Shown here: piece after piece, positions 9,765 through 17,323 of the stretch
Numbering within the stretch: position 1 is the stretch's first letter
Layout: each line of letters opens with the position of its first letter
Origin: Desulfobacter hydrogenophilus
GTDB taxonomy: Bacteria; Desulfobacterota; Desulfobacteria; Desulfobacterales; Desulfobacteraceae
Assembly (NCBI RefSeq): GCF_004319545.1
Contig: NZ_CP036313.1
Coordinates: forward strand, 1,676,501 to 1,740,500
Length of the DNA stretch: 64,000 bases
Direction of reading: 5' to 3'
Notes under the pieces: model-generated
What the model saw: the letters and a program-made list of their open reading frames with translations, nothing else
What the model was told of the DNA's origin: nothing
The model's database searches: none
Made by a program: the position numbers and the translations under genes

Positions 9765-10222
9765 TAATCAGACAAGCTGAACCTTAAGGTTTTTAAAATA
9801 TTATCGTCTTCATCCCTGATTTCCACCCGCCAGGGACCCTTATCCGCATCGCGTATCTGGACCCTTGAAAAGGAGGACCATTTAGGCATGGACAGGACAA
9901 GGCGCATGGAAAAAATAAGTTTATCTTTTTTATACCAGTTATGAAAAATTGCTGTTTTTTCATACACCGGATCAAATTCCGAAAAGCAGAAAACCTCTCC
10001 CAGGGAAACGCTAAAAACAACGGCCGGATTCACCGGCCTGAAATTGGATATGCTTTCACACACAACCGCGTCGGCCAAAACCATACGAGGCTGGTCAGCC
10101 AGGCCGACACCGACCGATATAAACAAAGACCCAACCAGTCCGCAAACAATGAGAAACCGGAAACGCCAAAAAGAAAATTTTCTTGTATTGACATCCGGCA
10201 GATTACAATTTTTTATTATCAT
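9764..10222 (-). CDS. Exported DUF2914 protein
   Basis: 152 residues. A basic N-terminus and hydrophobic stretch (FLIVCGLVGSLFISVGVGLA) form a signal peptide or anchor. The mature part has the DUF2914 pattern, VVFSVSLGEVFCFSEFD, then FHNWYKKDKL and GPWRVEIRDEDDNIL. The function of the family is unknown; members occur in deltaproteobacterial envelope proteins. It is the first gene of a pair with the diadenylate cyclase-YbbR fusion (overlapping TAATG), so a periplasmic role linked to c-di-AMP signalling is conceivable but not shown. Confidence 0.75.
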   Translation of the reverse strand: MIIKNCNLPDVNTRKFSFWRFRFLIVCGLVGSLFISVGVGLADQPRMVLADAVVCESISNFRPVNPAVVFSVSLGEVFCFSEFDPVYEKTAIFHNWYKKDKLIFSMRLVLSMPKWSSFSRVQIRDADKGPWRVEIRDEDDNILKTLRFSLSD

Positions 10223-10327
10223 ATACGCTACGCTTTCATAGGCTTTAAAAATGCGTTAAATTATATACCCGTTGCAGAGAAAAAAAAGGGGGGGAATCTA
10301 ACAAAAAGACATTAACGTTGGGTTCAT

Positions 10328-10555
10328 TTAGTTGATATCCAATTGAATTTCAAGATAATTACCGCAAATTTCTATAACATCGCCGGGAAGAATCTTTTTC
10401 CTTTTTCTTGTTTCTACCCGGCCGTTCACCCGGACCAGTCCATCGGCAATCATATGTTTGGCCTCGCCCCCGCTGGATGCAAAATTTTCAAATTTGAGCA
10501 CCTTGTACAATTCCACAGGTGCATGGGTAATATAAACGATTCTGTTCTCAGTCAT
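10328..10555 (-). CDS. S4-domain RNA-binding protein (YbcJ-like)
   Basis: 75 residues, essentially a single S4 domain: YKVLKFENFASSGGEAKHMI, DGLVRVNGRVETRKRKKI and PGDVIEI. YbcJ-like proteins of this size bind structured RNA and are thought to be ribosome associated. The ATG overlaps the stop of the upstream acyl-CoA ligase by eight bases (ATGACTGA), so translation is likely coupled. Confidence 0.88.
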   Translation of the reverse strand: MTENRIVYITHAPVELYKVLKFENFASSGGEAKHMIADGLVRVNGRVETRKRKKILPGDVIEICGNYLEIQLDIN

Positions 10556-12986
10556 GGATTACACCTTTTCCTTGTGACATACGTATGGCATTGGCGCGCA
10601 ACCGCCCGTGGATATAAAGAGACAGGGCCGCCACGGCACCATCACAGACTTTGAAAACGGGAATGCCGCCCGCAATCAGAGCGTCACGCAAAGGATCATA
10701 AAGTCTGCCACCGTCCACCACAGCCACAATGGGGGTCGCACTAGTATTATTCAGGTGCTTCAGCCGGTGAAGGAGAGCACCTTTGTGGTGCATGGAAAAC
10801 CGGTTTTCCGGATCGGTATCCAGGGTCCGCATGGCCGGAGACATGGGGTCTACACTGATAATCACAGTGTCCACGCCGGGGTCCCGGCAAAGGATTGCGG
10901 CAATGTCACCGTGAACCTGATCATCGGCCGCCGGATTAATATCAATGGGATTGGATATCGTGACCAGACGGTCCAACCCCTCGGCGGCTAACACAGAGCG
11001 CACCTTGGCTACTGTTTTATTGTCGAATCGGGCAAGTTCCATAGTAAAATCATCACTTTGAATGGAATCAGCCATACCCACGGCTTCAAATCCGGCACCG
11101 CTGACGGCAGCCAGACAGTTACCATGGATGGTTTTGGTATTTAATGTTTCGGCCAGCAGCATAAGTTCCTGGAATTCACTGAAGGTTCTGGCAACAATGG
11201 CACCGGCCTGGGAAACACAGCTTTCGCAGACCATATAATCTCCAGCAAGGGAGGCGGTATGGCTGGAGGTGGCGGCTTGACCTTCCGGGGTCCGGCCTGC
11301 TTTATAAAACACCACTTCCTTGCCTGCCAGGACCGCATCCCTGACGGCCCGGCAGAATACCAGGCCGTCAAGGTCATTAAAGCCTTCAGCATACACGGCA
11401 ATCACATCCACCTGATCACTGTCCTTGAAATATATCATCATGTCCCCCAGAGTCAAATCGGTCTGATTCCCCATGGAAATCATATAAGCCGGTGCCAATT
11501 GGGGACACTGGTGGATTCGGTGCAGCATAAAGGCACCGCTCTGGCTGATCAGGGCAGCCCGGCAGAATGTTCCGGGGCAGGATCTGTCCTTGGGCAGTTT
11601 TTCTTCAGGAATAAACCAGGTATCAAAACGGCCGGGCAAAGAAATCACCCCCATGCAATTGGCACCTAAAAACACCGGACCGCCATCGGTGTCCGGACGG
11701 GTGCGGGCAGCACTTATGGCGTCTATGACCTGTTCGGCCCGATCCCGGCTGTCATGGGTCTCCCCTAAACCGCCGGGAATCAGCATAACGGCATGGGCAA
11801 CATCCTTTTCAATGATCTCCTGGACCAAGTCAGGCACCTGGTCGGCCCCTATGGCCACAATAAAAAGATCAAGCTTTTCCTTACCGCTGTTTGCTAGTGC
11901 AGCCGGATCAGGCAAACAGTCAATGCCCTGGAATTGATCCATGCCTTTTTTAAAAATCACCATATTTTCAGGATCAAATCCCTGGGCCAGGACATTATCC
12001 AGAATAATCCGGCCAAAATTCTTCCGGGTGGCGGAAACACCTATTATACCCATGCGTACCGGATGAAGCAAATTGTCAATTTTTGCCACCGGGCGTTTCG
12101 GTACTGTTCTTCTTTGCTTTGAAAACCGGCACATCCCGTCCAGAGGCACCATAAGAAAATCTGTAAAGGCAAAAGGATTGATCTCAATCTCGTTTATAAC
12201 AAAAACAGCCTTTGGATTTTCACAACAATAGGTATTGCCCATACGGATAAAAGACTCAAAACACTCCACCAATTGTTCGTCCGTAACGATACGGCGCTGT
12301 CCTCTGGTTAAACCGGCAAGTTTTCTATAGGAAATGGTCTTACGGTACAACTTGAAAAAACGCTCTCCGGTACACATGGCCAAGGAGGCAGCCACAATGG
12401 CCTGGCCTTTCCTGAACCGCCTGGCATATAACTCCGTATCTGTACCGCCTAATCCGGCAGATAATATGGCGCCAAATTCCCGGGTGTGACGCAGCCCAAC
12501 AATGAGTTCATTGCCGAAGGCTGCAGAATCCGGCGGCATATACTGCACCTGGAGCACGCCTTTAACATCCCTGGAAACTGCAGCTGTCAGGTCATCACCG
12601 GTTAGGCCCCGATAGTGGGCGGGCAGGCCTTCCTGGGCACGGGCCAGGCCGGCTGCATAGTTTTCCGGCACCTCATAAAACATCCGACGCACAGCAGATC
12701 GGATTTTATTTGGATCCTTGTCCACCACCCGGACCCCGCCCACCTCTGTTTTATGAACTATATATGGAGAGACGATCTTTAATACGCTTTTCCTTCCCGG
12801 CATGTCCACAAGCTCGTCATCCGAAATCCGGGCCCCTCGCTCAATCAGCCGGGCCCGGGGAAAGGTCTCTGCGCCGGATTTGGCCAGAAGGTCGTATACC
12901 TCGGATTCAAAAAGGAAATCCCGGCCCTGGTCCCAGGCATTGGAAAAAATTTGGTCAATGGAATCAAAATCAATATCCAACTGCAT
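10548..12986 (-). CDS. ADP-forming acyl-CoA ligase with ATP-grasp domain first
   Basis: 812 residues. Residues 1-260 are an ATP-grasp domain (VLKIVSPYIVHKTEVGGVRV; later ENPKAVFVINEIEINPFAF). From about residue 305 follows a CoA-binding Rossmann domain (RMGIIGVSATRKNFGRIILD) and a succinyl-CoA-ligase-like part (ALISQSGAFMLHRI, FYKAGRTPEGQAATSSHTAS, with the histidine that is phosphorylated in this family). Such enzymes interconvert acyl-CoA + ADP + Pi and acid + ATP. The usual order in single-chain enzymes is CoA-binding first and ATP-grasp last, so this one is permuted. The substrate cannot be read from sequence; acetate or another short acid is plausible. A protein-acetyltransferase relative of the Pat type is less likely because no GNAT domain is present. 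Confidence 0.85.
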   Translation of the reverse strand: MQLDIDFDSIDQIFSNAWDQGRDFLFESEVYDLLAKSGAETFPRARLIERGARISDDELVDMPGRKSVLKIVSPYIVHKTEVGGVRVVDKDPNKIRSAVRRMFYEVPENYAAGLARAQEGLPAHYRGLTGDDLTAAVSRDVKGVLQVQYMPPDSAAFGNELIVGLRHTREFGAILSAGLGGTDTELYARRFRKGQAIVAASLAMCTGERFFKLYRKTISYRKLAGLTRGQRRIVTDEQLVECFESFIRMGNTYCCENPKAVFVINEIEINPFAFTDFLMVPLDGMCRFSKQRRTVPKRPVAKIDNLLHPVRMGIIGVSATRKNFGRIILDNVLAQGFDPENMVIFKKGMDQFQGIDCLPDPAALANSGKEKLDLFIVAIGADQVPDLVQEIIEKDVAHAVMLIPGGLGETHDSRDRAEQVIDAISAARTRPDTDGGPVFLGANCMGVISLPGRFDTWFIPEEKLPKDRSCPGTFCRAALISQSGAFMLHRIHQCPQLAPAYMISMGNQTDLTLGDMMIYFKDSDQVDVIAVYAEGFNDLDGLVFCRAVRDAVLAGKEVVFYKAGRTPEGQAATSSHTASLAGDYMVCESCVSQAGAIVARTFSEFQELMLLAETLNTKTIHGNCLAAVSGAGFEAVGMADSIQSDDFTMELARFDNKTVAKVRSVLAAEGLDRLVTISNPIDINPAADDQVHGDIAAILCRDPGVDTVIISVDPMSPAMRTLDTDPENRFSMHHKGALLHRLKHLNNTSATPIVAVVDGGRLYDPLRDALIAGGIPVFKVCDGAVAALSLYIHGRLRANAIRMSQGKGVIHD

Positions 12987-13086
12987 GTTAATCCCCAGTC
13001 ATGTTTTTGTGTTACGCATACATCAACCGTGTTTACAAATAAAGTCTAAAAAAGTCTTAAGGGGAAGTGCTTTGGGCTACTCTCCT

Positions 13087-13139
13087 GGGAGCGCGGGCGT
13101 CCCCCACATATTTACTGCGGGCGGGACGCCCGCGCTCCC
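13087..13139. repeat. REP-like GC palindrome
   Basis: A perfect 17-base inverted repeat (GGGAGCGCGGGCGTCCC at 13087-13103, its complement at 13123-13139) with a 19-base spacer, standing out as GC-rich in AT-rich surroundings. Such sequences are typical of REP elements mobilised by RAYT transposases, and a RAYT relic lies about 500 bases away. Confidence 0.8.
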
Positions 13140-13178
13140 GGATATAGCAAAAGGGGTAAGTTATTTAAGACCCGTTCC

Positions 13179-13586
13179 TTAGCAATTTAGTTCGGCTCTG
13201 AACTCGTTTAAAGCTGATAATGCTTGTTCTGCTTTTTCTGTCTGCACAAATACATAATCATGATAAAAAGCTGCAATGACGTTTGCGCTTATGCCATAAG
13301 ATGCTAATTTATTTGTAACTGCGGCAGTCAAGCCGACGGCTTCCAAACTGGAATGAACAGTTAGAGTGATTTGCTTAAATATGCCTTCAAATGCCAACTT
13401 TTTTTGCACTGCCGATTCGACTGGAATTATTAAAGTTAAGCCTTCGGACTCTTTGAATGTAGCCAAAGGATTAAGATGTTTATAATCTAAATTTTCATTG
13501 GCAAGGGTGCAGAATACGTATTCACCCTTTTGGATTTCTGGTGACATCGATTTCAACAACTCGTCTAACGCAACAATAGCTGACAT
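13179..13586 (-). CDS. ACT-domain protein (DUF2241-like)
   Basis: 135 residues starting MSAIVALDELLKSMSPEIQ. The sequence fits the small ACT proteins of COG3602/DUF2241: KGEYVFCTLA in the first half, then GLTLIIPVESA, and a second ACT half with LTVHSSLEAVGLTAAVTNKL and HDYVFVQTEKAEQAL. ACT domains bind small ligands, usually amino acids; the ligand here is unknown. It is the last gene of the minus-strand cassette array and the same size and orientation as its neighbours, but no clear attC site follows its stop, so membership of the array is inferred. Confidence 0.82.
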   Translation of the reverse strand: MSAIVALDELLKSMSPEIQKGEYVFCTLANENLDYKHLNPLATFKESEGLTLIIPVESAVQKKLAFEGIFKQITLTVHSSLEAVGLTAAVTNKLASYGISANVIAAFYHDYVFVQTEKAEQALSALNEFRAELNC

Positions 13587-13611
13587 CGTTTAAGCTTCCT
13601 TTGACGCCCTG

Positions 13612-13750
13612 GGTCCAAGGCTCGATAATGGGTGTATTGGCAATCTCAAGTAAAGGCCTTGTTTTGACAAAAACGTCATCCTTTTCATCCGTCCTTGGTC
13701 TCAGGCACTGCAATCAGGTAAATGTGATTGGGCAATAGGCTTTTACTGCC
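13612..13750 (-). pseudogene. Relic of a REP-associated tyrosine transposase (RAYT)
   Basis: Directly after the lipocalin stop the minus strand reads LLPNHIYLIAVPETKDG and then stops. This matches the PNHxHLI metal-binding motif and following AVPxTEDGL of Y1/RAYT transposases. Shifted by one frame, DEKDDVFVKTRPLLEIANT follows, resembling the later RAYT segment with VxVRPLLE. The domain carrying the catalytic tyrosine is absent. The call rests on short motifs. Confidence 0.5.
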
Positions 13751-14266
13751 CTATTTATGATCCACATAAATTAGCTTTTCGGTCTCGTAACCTAATTTTT
13801 TGGCCTTCATAATAAATTGCGTTAATAAGTCTTCCTCTACAGTTGGTGTTCTCGACAGCAACCAAAGATAAGATGTATTGGGACCGGAGATGAATGCATA
13901 TTGATAGTTATCTTTATCTAATTCGAAAACAACGTAGGAGCCGTAAAATGGGCCGAAGAAAGAAACTTTAAAGTAACCTTCACTTGATTTTCCGACGAAG
14001 AACGCCTTCCCTTCTGATTCGCTCCATTTATTTTTTTTCTTAGAGAACCCACGATTTTTAACGCGGACCCCTCCGTCCTCCCGTAAAGAATACTCTGCAG
14101 TTACCTGTTCCAATCCTCTTTCAAAAGAATGATCCAACCGTGCAATTTCGTACCATTTCCCTAAATATCTATCGAGTTCAAATTCTTTGACCGGCATCAC
14201 GGAGTCCGGCATCTCCAAGCATCCGCTGAGAAATAGTGATGCAACGCCTAAAATAAGCTTTTTCAT
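13751..14266 (-). CDS. blc: Blc-type bacterial lipocalin (lipoprotein)
   Basis: 171 residues. The signal peptide MKKLILGVASLFLSGC ends in a lipobox cysteine, so it should be anchored in the outer membrane. The lipocalin signature GKWYEIARLDHSFERGL lies near residue 36, followed by VTAEYSLREDGGVRVKNRG and late YLWLLSRTP. Blc binds fatty acids or lysophospholipids and is linked to envelope stress. It is an integron cassette-like gene: an attC-like site with an imperfect palindrome lies 12 bases upstream of its start, between it and the MFS gene. GGAACAAA before the ATG can serve as ribosome binding site. Confidence 0.93.
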   Translation of the reverse strand: MKKLILGVASLFLSGCLEMPDSVMPVKEFELDRYLGKWYEIARLDHSFERGLEQVTAEYSLREDGGVRVKNRGFSKKKNKWSESEGKAFFVGKSSEGYFKVSFFGPFYGSYVVFELDKDNYQYAFISGPNTSYLWLLSRTPTVEEDLLTQFIMKAKKLGYETEKLIYVDHK

Positions 14267-14277
14267 TTTGTTCCTTT

Positions 14278-14355
14278 GCCTAATGTTAAGCTCAGGGGGG
14301 CGCCAACAACTTACAGATGCGCCTCCCGTTCTCGCCGTCCCCTGAAGCGCCTAGT
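14278..14355 (-). repeat. attC-like recombination site (interrupted by intron)
   Basis: Read on the minus strand the site ends in ATTAGGC (consensus GTTRRRY) just before the lipocalin cassette. Its arms CCCCTGA-GC and GCTTCAGGGG pair with one unpaired base, the asymmetry typical of attC. On the + strand the far end is cut after GT by the start of a group II intron fragment, where the rest of the core site should be. Length, position between genes and structure fit attC. Confidence 0.62.
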
Positions 14356-14430
14356 GTGTGCCGGGCACGACACATGTTTTAAAAGTGAGTTAACTGTATA
14401 GAATTTTAACACATTTGACAAATATAAAGG
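14356..14430 (+). mobile_element. 5' stub of a second group IIC-attC-like intron
   Basis: GTGTGCCGGGCACG at 14356 followed by ACACATG and AAAAGTGAG repeats the 5' end of the longer intron at 17324, with similarity fading after about 75 bases. Like that copy it starts immediately after a GT in an attC-like site and points opposite to the cassette genes. The rest of the intron is gone, so it is a dead remnant. Confidence 0.6.
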
Positions 14431-14564
14431 GTTGAATAAGTGCTCTACTCTACACTATTTTCGTATCCGTCTCCCCTATTTTCTGGGAGGGCTCCTCAGT
14501 GATGGGGGGGCTATCCGATTCTGGGACAACTATGTCTGATCCGTCAACGTTACCAGGTTCAGCG

Positions 14565-15782
14565 TCACACATGACAAGTTCTGAGTTCTGTGAGCCAGTA
14601 TAAAAACGCGATGCCTCCAAAAATACCGCCCAGCCACATGACTCCTGGCCATCCGCCAAACTGGAACACATAGCCCGATGACGCGGACCCGATGACACCT
14701 CCAAAGAAAAAACAAGTCATGTACGCTGTTGTGATTCGGCTTCGTGCCTCGCTGTTCAGTGTGTAAATGACGCTCTGGTTCAGAATGTGCGAGCCTTGCT
14801 GACCAATATCAAGCAGCACGACGCCGACGATGATGGCGGTAAGGTGTGTACTGTAAACACCCATGATCACAAACGCAATCATAACCAGCGCCAGCAATAC
14901 CCCGGTGGCAGGCCGTGTGCCGCCACGGTCATGAATTTGGCCTGCAACGCTTGCACTCAAGGCGCCGGCAGCTCCGACCAGTCCAAACAGGCCGATAACT
15001 GAGTCGCTGTAGCCATAGGGTGGTCGAGCAAGAAGAAAGGCAAGTGAGGTCCAGAATACGCTGAACGCCGCAAAACCGAAGGTCCCGTAGACAATTCGTC
15101 GTCTGAGTAGTGGCTCCTCGCGGAACAAAAGAAATACCGAGCGAATCAGGGCCGGATAGCACAGACGAGTTCCGCCCTGGCTCTGCGGCAGCATCCGCCA
15201 CAACACAGCAGATTGCACGATCATGCAGACGGTCGCCAGCCAGAAGACCGCGCGCCAGCCATAGGCGTCAGCAATGAATCCAGAAACCGTCCGAGCCAGC
15301 AAAATACCCAGCAGCAGGCCTGCCATGACTCGACCAATGACGGCACCGCGCTGCTCGTCTGCGGCGAGAGCTGCGGCAAAAGGTACCAGTACTTGTGCAA
15401 CCACCGCCGTAAGCCCGATTGCCAGGCATGCAACCAGGAACGAACCAATCCCTGGCGAGATGGCGGCTCCCGCCAGTGCCACTGCTGTTGCCACAGAGAC
15501 GACCGTAATCAGTTGCCGTCGTTCGAGCAGATCACCAAGGGGTACGATCAGCGTGAGGCCAATGACATAACCCAACTGCGTCATCGTGACAATGAGACCG
15601 GTTGTGCCTTCAGATGTGCCAAATCTCTGCGCCAGCGTGTGCAGCAGCGGTTGCGCGTAATAGAGATTAGCCACAGCCATCCCACAAGCGACAGCCATAA
15701 CATAAACCAGTAAATTACCCGTTTTTAACGGTGACATTTTCGGAAAAGATTGATCTTCGCTGTCATGTTTTTGAATCGTCAA
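14565..15782 (-). CDS. MFS transporter, drug:H+ antiporter type
   Basis: 405 residues with about twelve hydrophobic segments, the size and pattern of DHA1 antiporters. Recognisable are VANLYYAQPLLHTLAQRFG and the loop motif PLGDLLERRQLI (form of GxxxDRxxRR), both typical of YnfM-like exporters. It should export small molecules across the inner membrane; the substrate is not predictable. It is GC-richer than the adjacent cassette genes, which suggests a different origin, and is flanked by attC-like sites, unusually large for a cassette gene. Alternative frames over its 3' end are shadows. Confidence 0.88.
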   Translation of the reverse strand: MTIQKHDSEDQSFPKMSPLKTGNLLVYVMAVACGMAVANLYYAQPLLHTLAQRFGTSEGTTGLIVTMTQLGYVIGLTLIVPLGDLLERRQLITVVSVATAVALAGAAISPGIGSFLVACLAIGLTAVVAQVLVPFAAALAADEQRGAVIGRVMAGLLLGILLARTVSGFIADAYGWRAVFWLATVCMIVQSAVLWRMLPQSQGGTRLCYPALIRSVFLLFREEPLLRRRIVYGTFGFAAFSVFWTSLAFLLARPPYGYSDSVIGLFGLVGAAGALSASVAGQIHDRGGTRPATGVLLALVMIAFVIMGVYSTHLTAIIVGVVLLDIGQQGSHILNQSVIYTLNSEARSRITTAYMTCFFFGGVIGSASSGYVFQFGGWPGVMWLGGIFGGIAFLYWLTELRTCHV

Positions 15783-15802
15783 TTTGGTTTAATCCCCATG
15801 CT

Positions 15803-15889
15803 GCATAATGGTTGAGCTGACGGTCCGCGCCATAGCACTTGAAAAAGGCGGCTGATTTGCTCGCGGTCTCGTCCAGTTATTGGTTGAAC
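15803..15889 (-). repeat. attC-like recombination site
   Basis: 87 bases between the MFS and DUF1499 genes. Minus strand: R'' core GTTCAAC (15883-15889), imperfect arms CTGGACgagaCCGCG and CGCGGaccGTCAG, and the R' core ATTATGC (15803-15809, consensus GTTRRRY with G changed to A). A copy about 80% identical lies at 17244-17323, as expected for attC sites of one array. Confidence 0.65.
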
Positions 15890-15965
15890 GAAGCCGCTCC
15901 TGCGGCGGAAAAAGTCAAAATTAAGTTTACTCCATTTAGGGACTCCGAGTTCGTTATAATCTTTT

Positions 15966-16421
15966 TTATTCATTGTTCATTGTTTTAAATTTACTTCGAA
16001 TCTGTTCAATCCGTTTTCGGTTCACACCAAAATCTGAATGACCAATTCTTGAAGCTGATCGAACATGTATGAGCCCTTCCTTTGATTTTATGTCTGGAAA
16101 ATAAAATTCTACATCATCAACAAAACGGAATATTAGAGAAGTAAACTCAGCTCTTATGTAATTATCCTCAACTACTTTAATCTTTGATTGCTTAAGTTCC
16201 TTGAGGATATTTAAAATATGTTTTTTTGCCTCTAATGGATGGCCTGTAATAAGGATGGGTTCGATAAAGTGTTTTTTATCTTTTGCCTGACTGTTAACAC
16301 AATTTGGTGTTGTTGGACATTCCTTCAGTTGGCCATTCTCAATTCCCAATTTAGACATCGTTCCTGCACAACCTATTAAAAGTATTAAACTTGTTAGAAC
16401 AATCTTAATTTGTCTATTCAT
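15966..16421 (-). CDS. DUF1499 lipoprotein
   Basis: 151 residues. A signal peptide ends in LILLIGCAG (lipobox cysteine near residue 18). The conserved DUF1499 start LKECPTTPNCVNS with its paired cysteines follows, then ILKELKQSKIKVVEDNYIRA, FRFVDDVEFYFP and VRSASRIGHSDFGVNRKRI. The function of the family is unknown; the protein should sit on a membrane facing the periplasm. The gene is low in GC and bounded by TTATAAC (complement GTTATAA at 15953) and an attC-like site ending in the same GTTATAA (16440), as an integron cassette should be. Confidence 0.88.
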   Translation of the reverse strand: MNRQIKIVLTSLILLIGCAGTMSKLGIENGQLKECPTTPNCVNSQAKDKKHFIEPILITGHPLEAKKHILNILKELKQSKIKVVEDNYIRAEFTSLIFRFVDDVEFYFPDIKSKEGLIHVRSASRIGHSDFGVNRKRIEQIRSKFKTMNNE

Positions 16422-16439
16422 TGTTCTTATTCCTTGAGA

Positions 16440-16504
16440 TTATAACGTTTTAATAACCTGCCGCAACAAATCTTTGAACAGAATGATTGAATTACCTGTT
16501 AGAT
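16440..16504 (-). repeat. Possible attC site
   Basis: Minus strand: ATCTAAC (16498-16504, matches RYYYAAC) to GTTATAA (16440-16446), 65 bases, directly upstream of the DUF1499 gene. The internal palindrome is weak, so this site is less certain than those at 14278 and 15803. Its last seven bases match the complement of TTATAAC at the other end of the DUF1499 cassette. Confidence 0.42.
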
Positions 16505-16712
16505 CTGTTGCCGCTACAAGCTATAAAATACCGCAATGGTGTCGCGGTCTGTGTTGATTAGGCTCTATCCGACAATTCAAATTGTCGGTCATTGGAGATG
16601 GGGAAATCCCAAAAAATGTCTCTTAACCTCAAGGTATTGGTAACATTAAGACCTCTTTATTCCTGTTTTCGGGGCATAAGACAATTGTCAAATAAAGCCT
16701 ATTTTGTTGGGC

Positions 16713-17111
16713 CTATTGTCCAGTAAGGGGATTGCCCATTGGGTGGGCCGCATATTCTTTGTCTACGAGCTTTCCCTTCTTGTTGAAGGTGTAAGAAGCA
16801 ATGTAAGTTGTTCCGACATCCACACTTACTCCCTGTGTCGACACGTTTTTCATGTAAACGTGCACTTTGTTGCCATCTACTTTCTTGATTTGTGCTGGAG
16901 AGCCAAGAAGAGCCTTGAGGTCAGCTGGGGTGGACTGCCCGATAGTTATATTGCCATCAATAAATTGTGCTTGAGCCGCTTCAATTGTTCTCGGTGGCGG
17001 TTCGCCTTCCTTACCAGTAAGCATGTATTTGTAGCCATCTATTGCCGGCGCGCATCCTGTGATCAGAGCAACAAAGCCAACAAGTATTAAAATTTTTGTA
17101 ATCCCTTTCAT
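16713..17111 (-). CDS. Small lipoprotein with BamE/SmpA-like fold
   Basis: 132 residues from the ATG at 17111 (MKGITKILILVGFVALITGC), which has AGGAG eight bases upstream. An upstream ATG at 17390 is open in frame but would read through attC sequence and is rejected. After the lipobox cysteine, IDGNITIGQSTPADLKALLG, SPAQIKKVDGNKVHVY and YTFNKKGKLVDKEY follow the SmpA/OmlA pattern, with a helix after the GxS turn and a beta hairpin. BamE itself supports the outer-membrane assembly complex; a cassette-borne relative need not. Its 5' side carries the intron-bearing attC region. Confidence 0.78.
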   Translation of the reverse strand: MKGITKILILVGFVALITGCAPAIDGYKYMLTGKEGEPPPRTIEAAQAQFIDGNITIGQSTPADLKALLGSPAQIKKVDGNKVHVYMKNVSTQGVSVDVGTTYIASYTFNKKGKLVDKEYAAHPMGNPLTGQ

Positions 17112-17124
17112 TCCAAACTCCTTT

Positions 17125-17257
17125 CTTGCGTTACCCGACGGTTCATGAACGACCTCGTAGCTTCGTCGGCATTTCTTCGAGGCCCAATCGCGGTGCTGAC
17201 CGGCGCTGTGCGCCGGGACAAGGTTCTGGACGAAGGCAGCGCCGTGAACGGTTGAAC
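17125..17257 (-). repeat. Possible second attC upstream of lipoprotein gene
   Basis: Minus strand from GTTCAAC (17251-17257) to GGTAACGC (17125-17132, one base off GTTAACGC). Internal arms CTTCGTC and GACGAAG pair. It would abut the attC at 17244-17323 and imply an empty or lost cassette between them. Weak evidence. Confidence 0.35.
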
Positions 17258-17323
17258 TGACGGCCGCGCCATAATACTTGAAAAAGGCGGCTGAGCTTCT
17301 CGCGGTCCCGTCCAGTGATGGGT
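17244..17323 (-). repeat. attC-like site carrying the group II intron
   Basis: Close copy of the site at 15803-15889: CTGGACgggaCCGCG pairs with CGCGGccGTCAG, with the shared centre GCCGCCTTTTTCAAGT. On the + strand the sequence runs up to GT at 17322-17323 and is then replaced by the intron, where the first copy continues with GTTGAAC. The insertion therefore lies inside the GTTRRRY core of the bottom strand, the known target of group IIC-attC introns. Confidence 0.65.
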
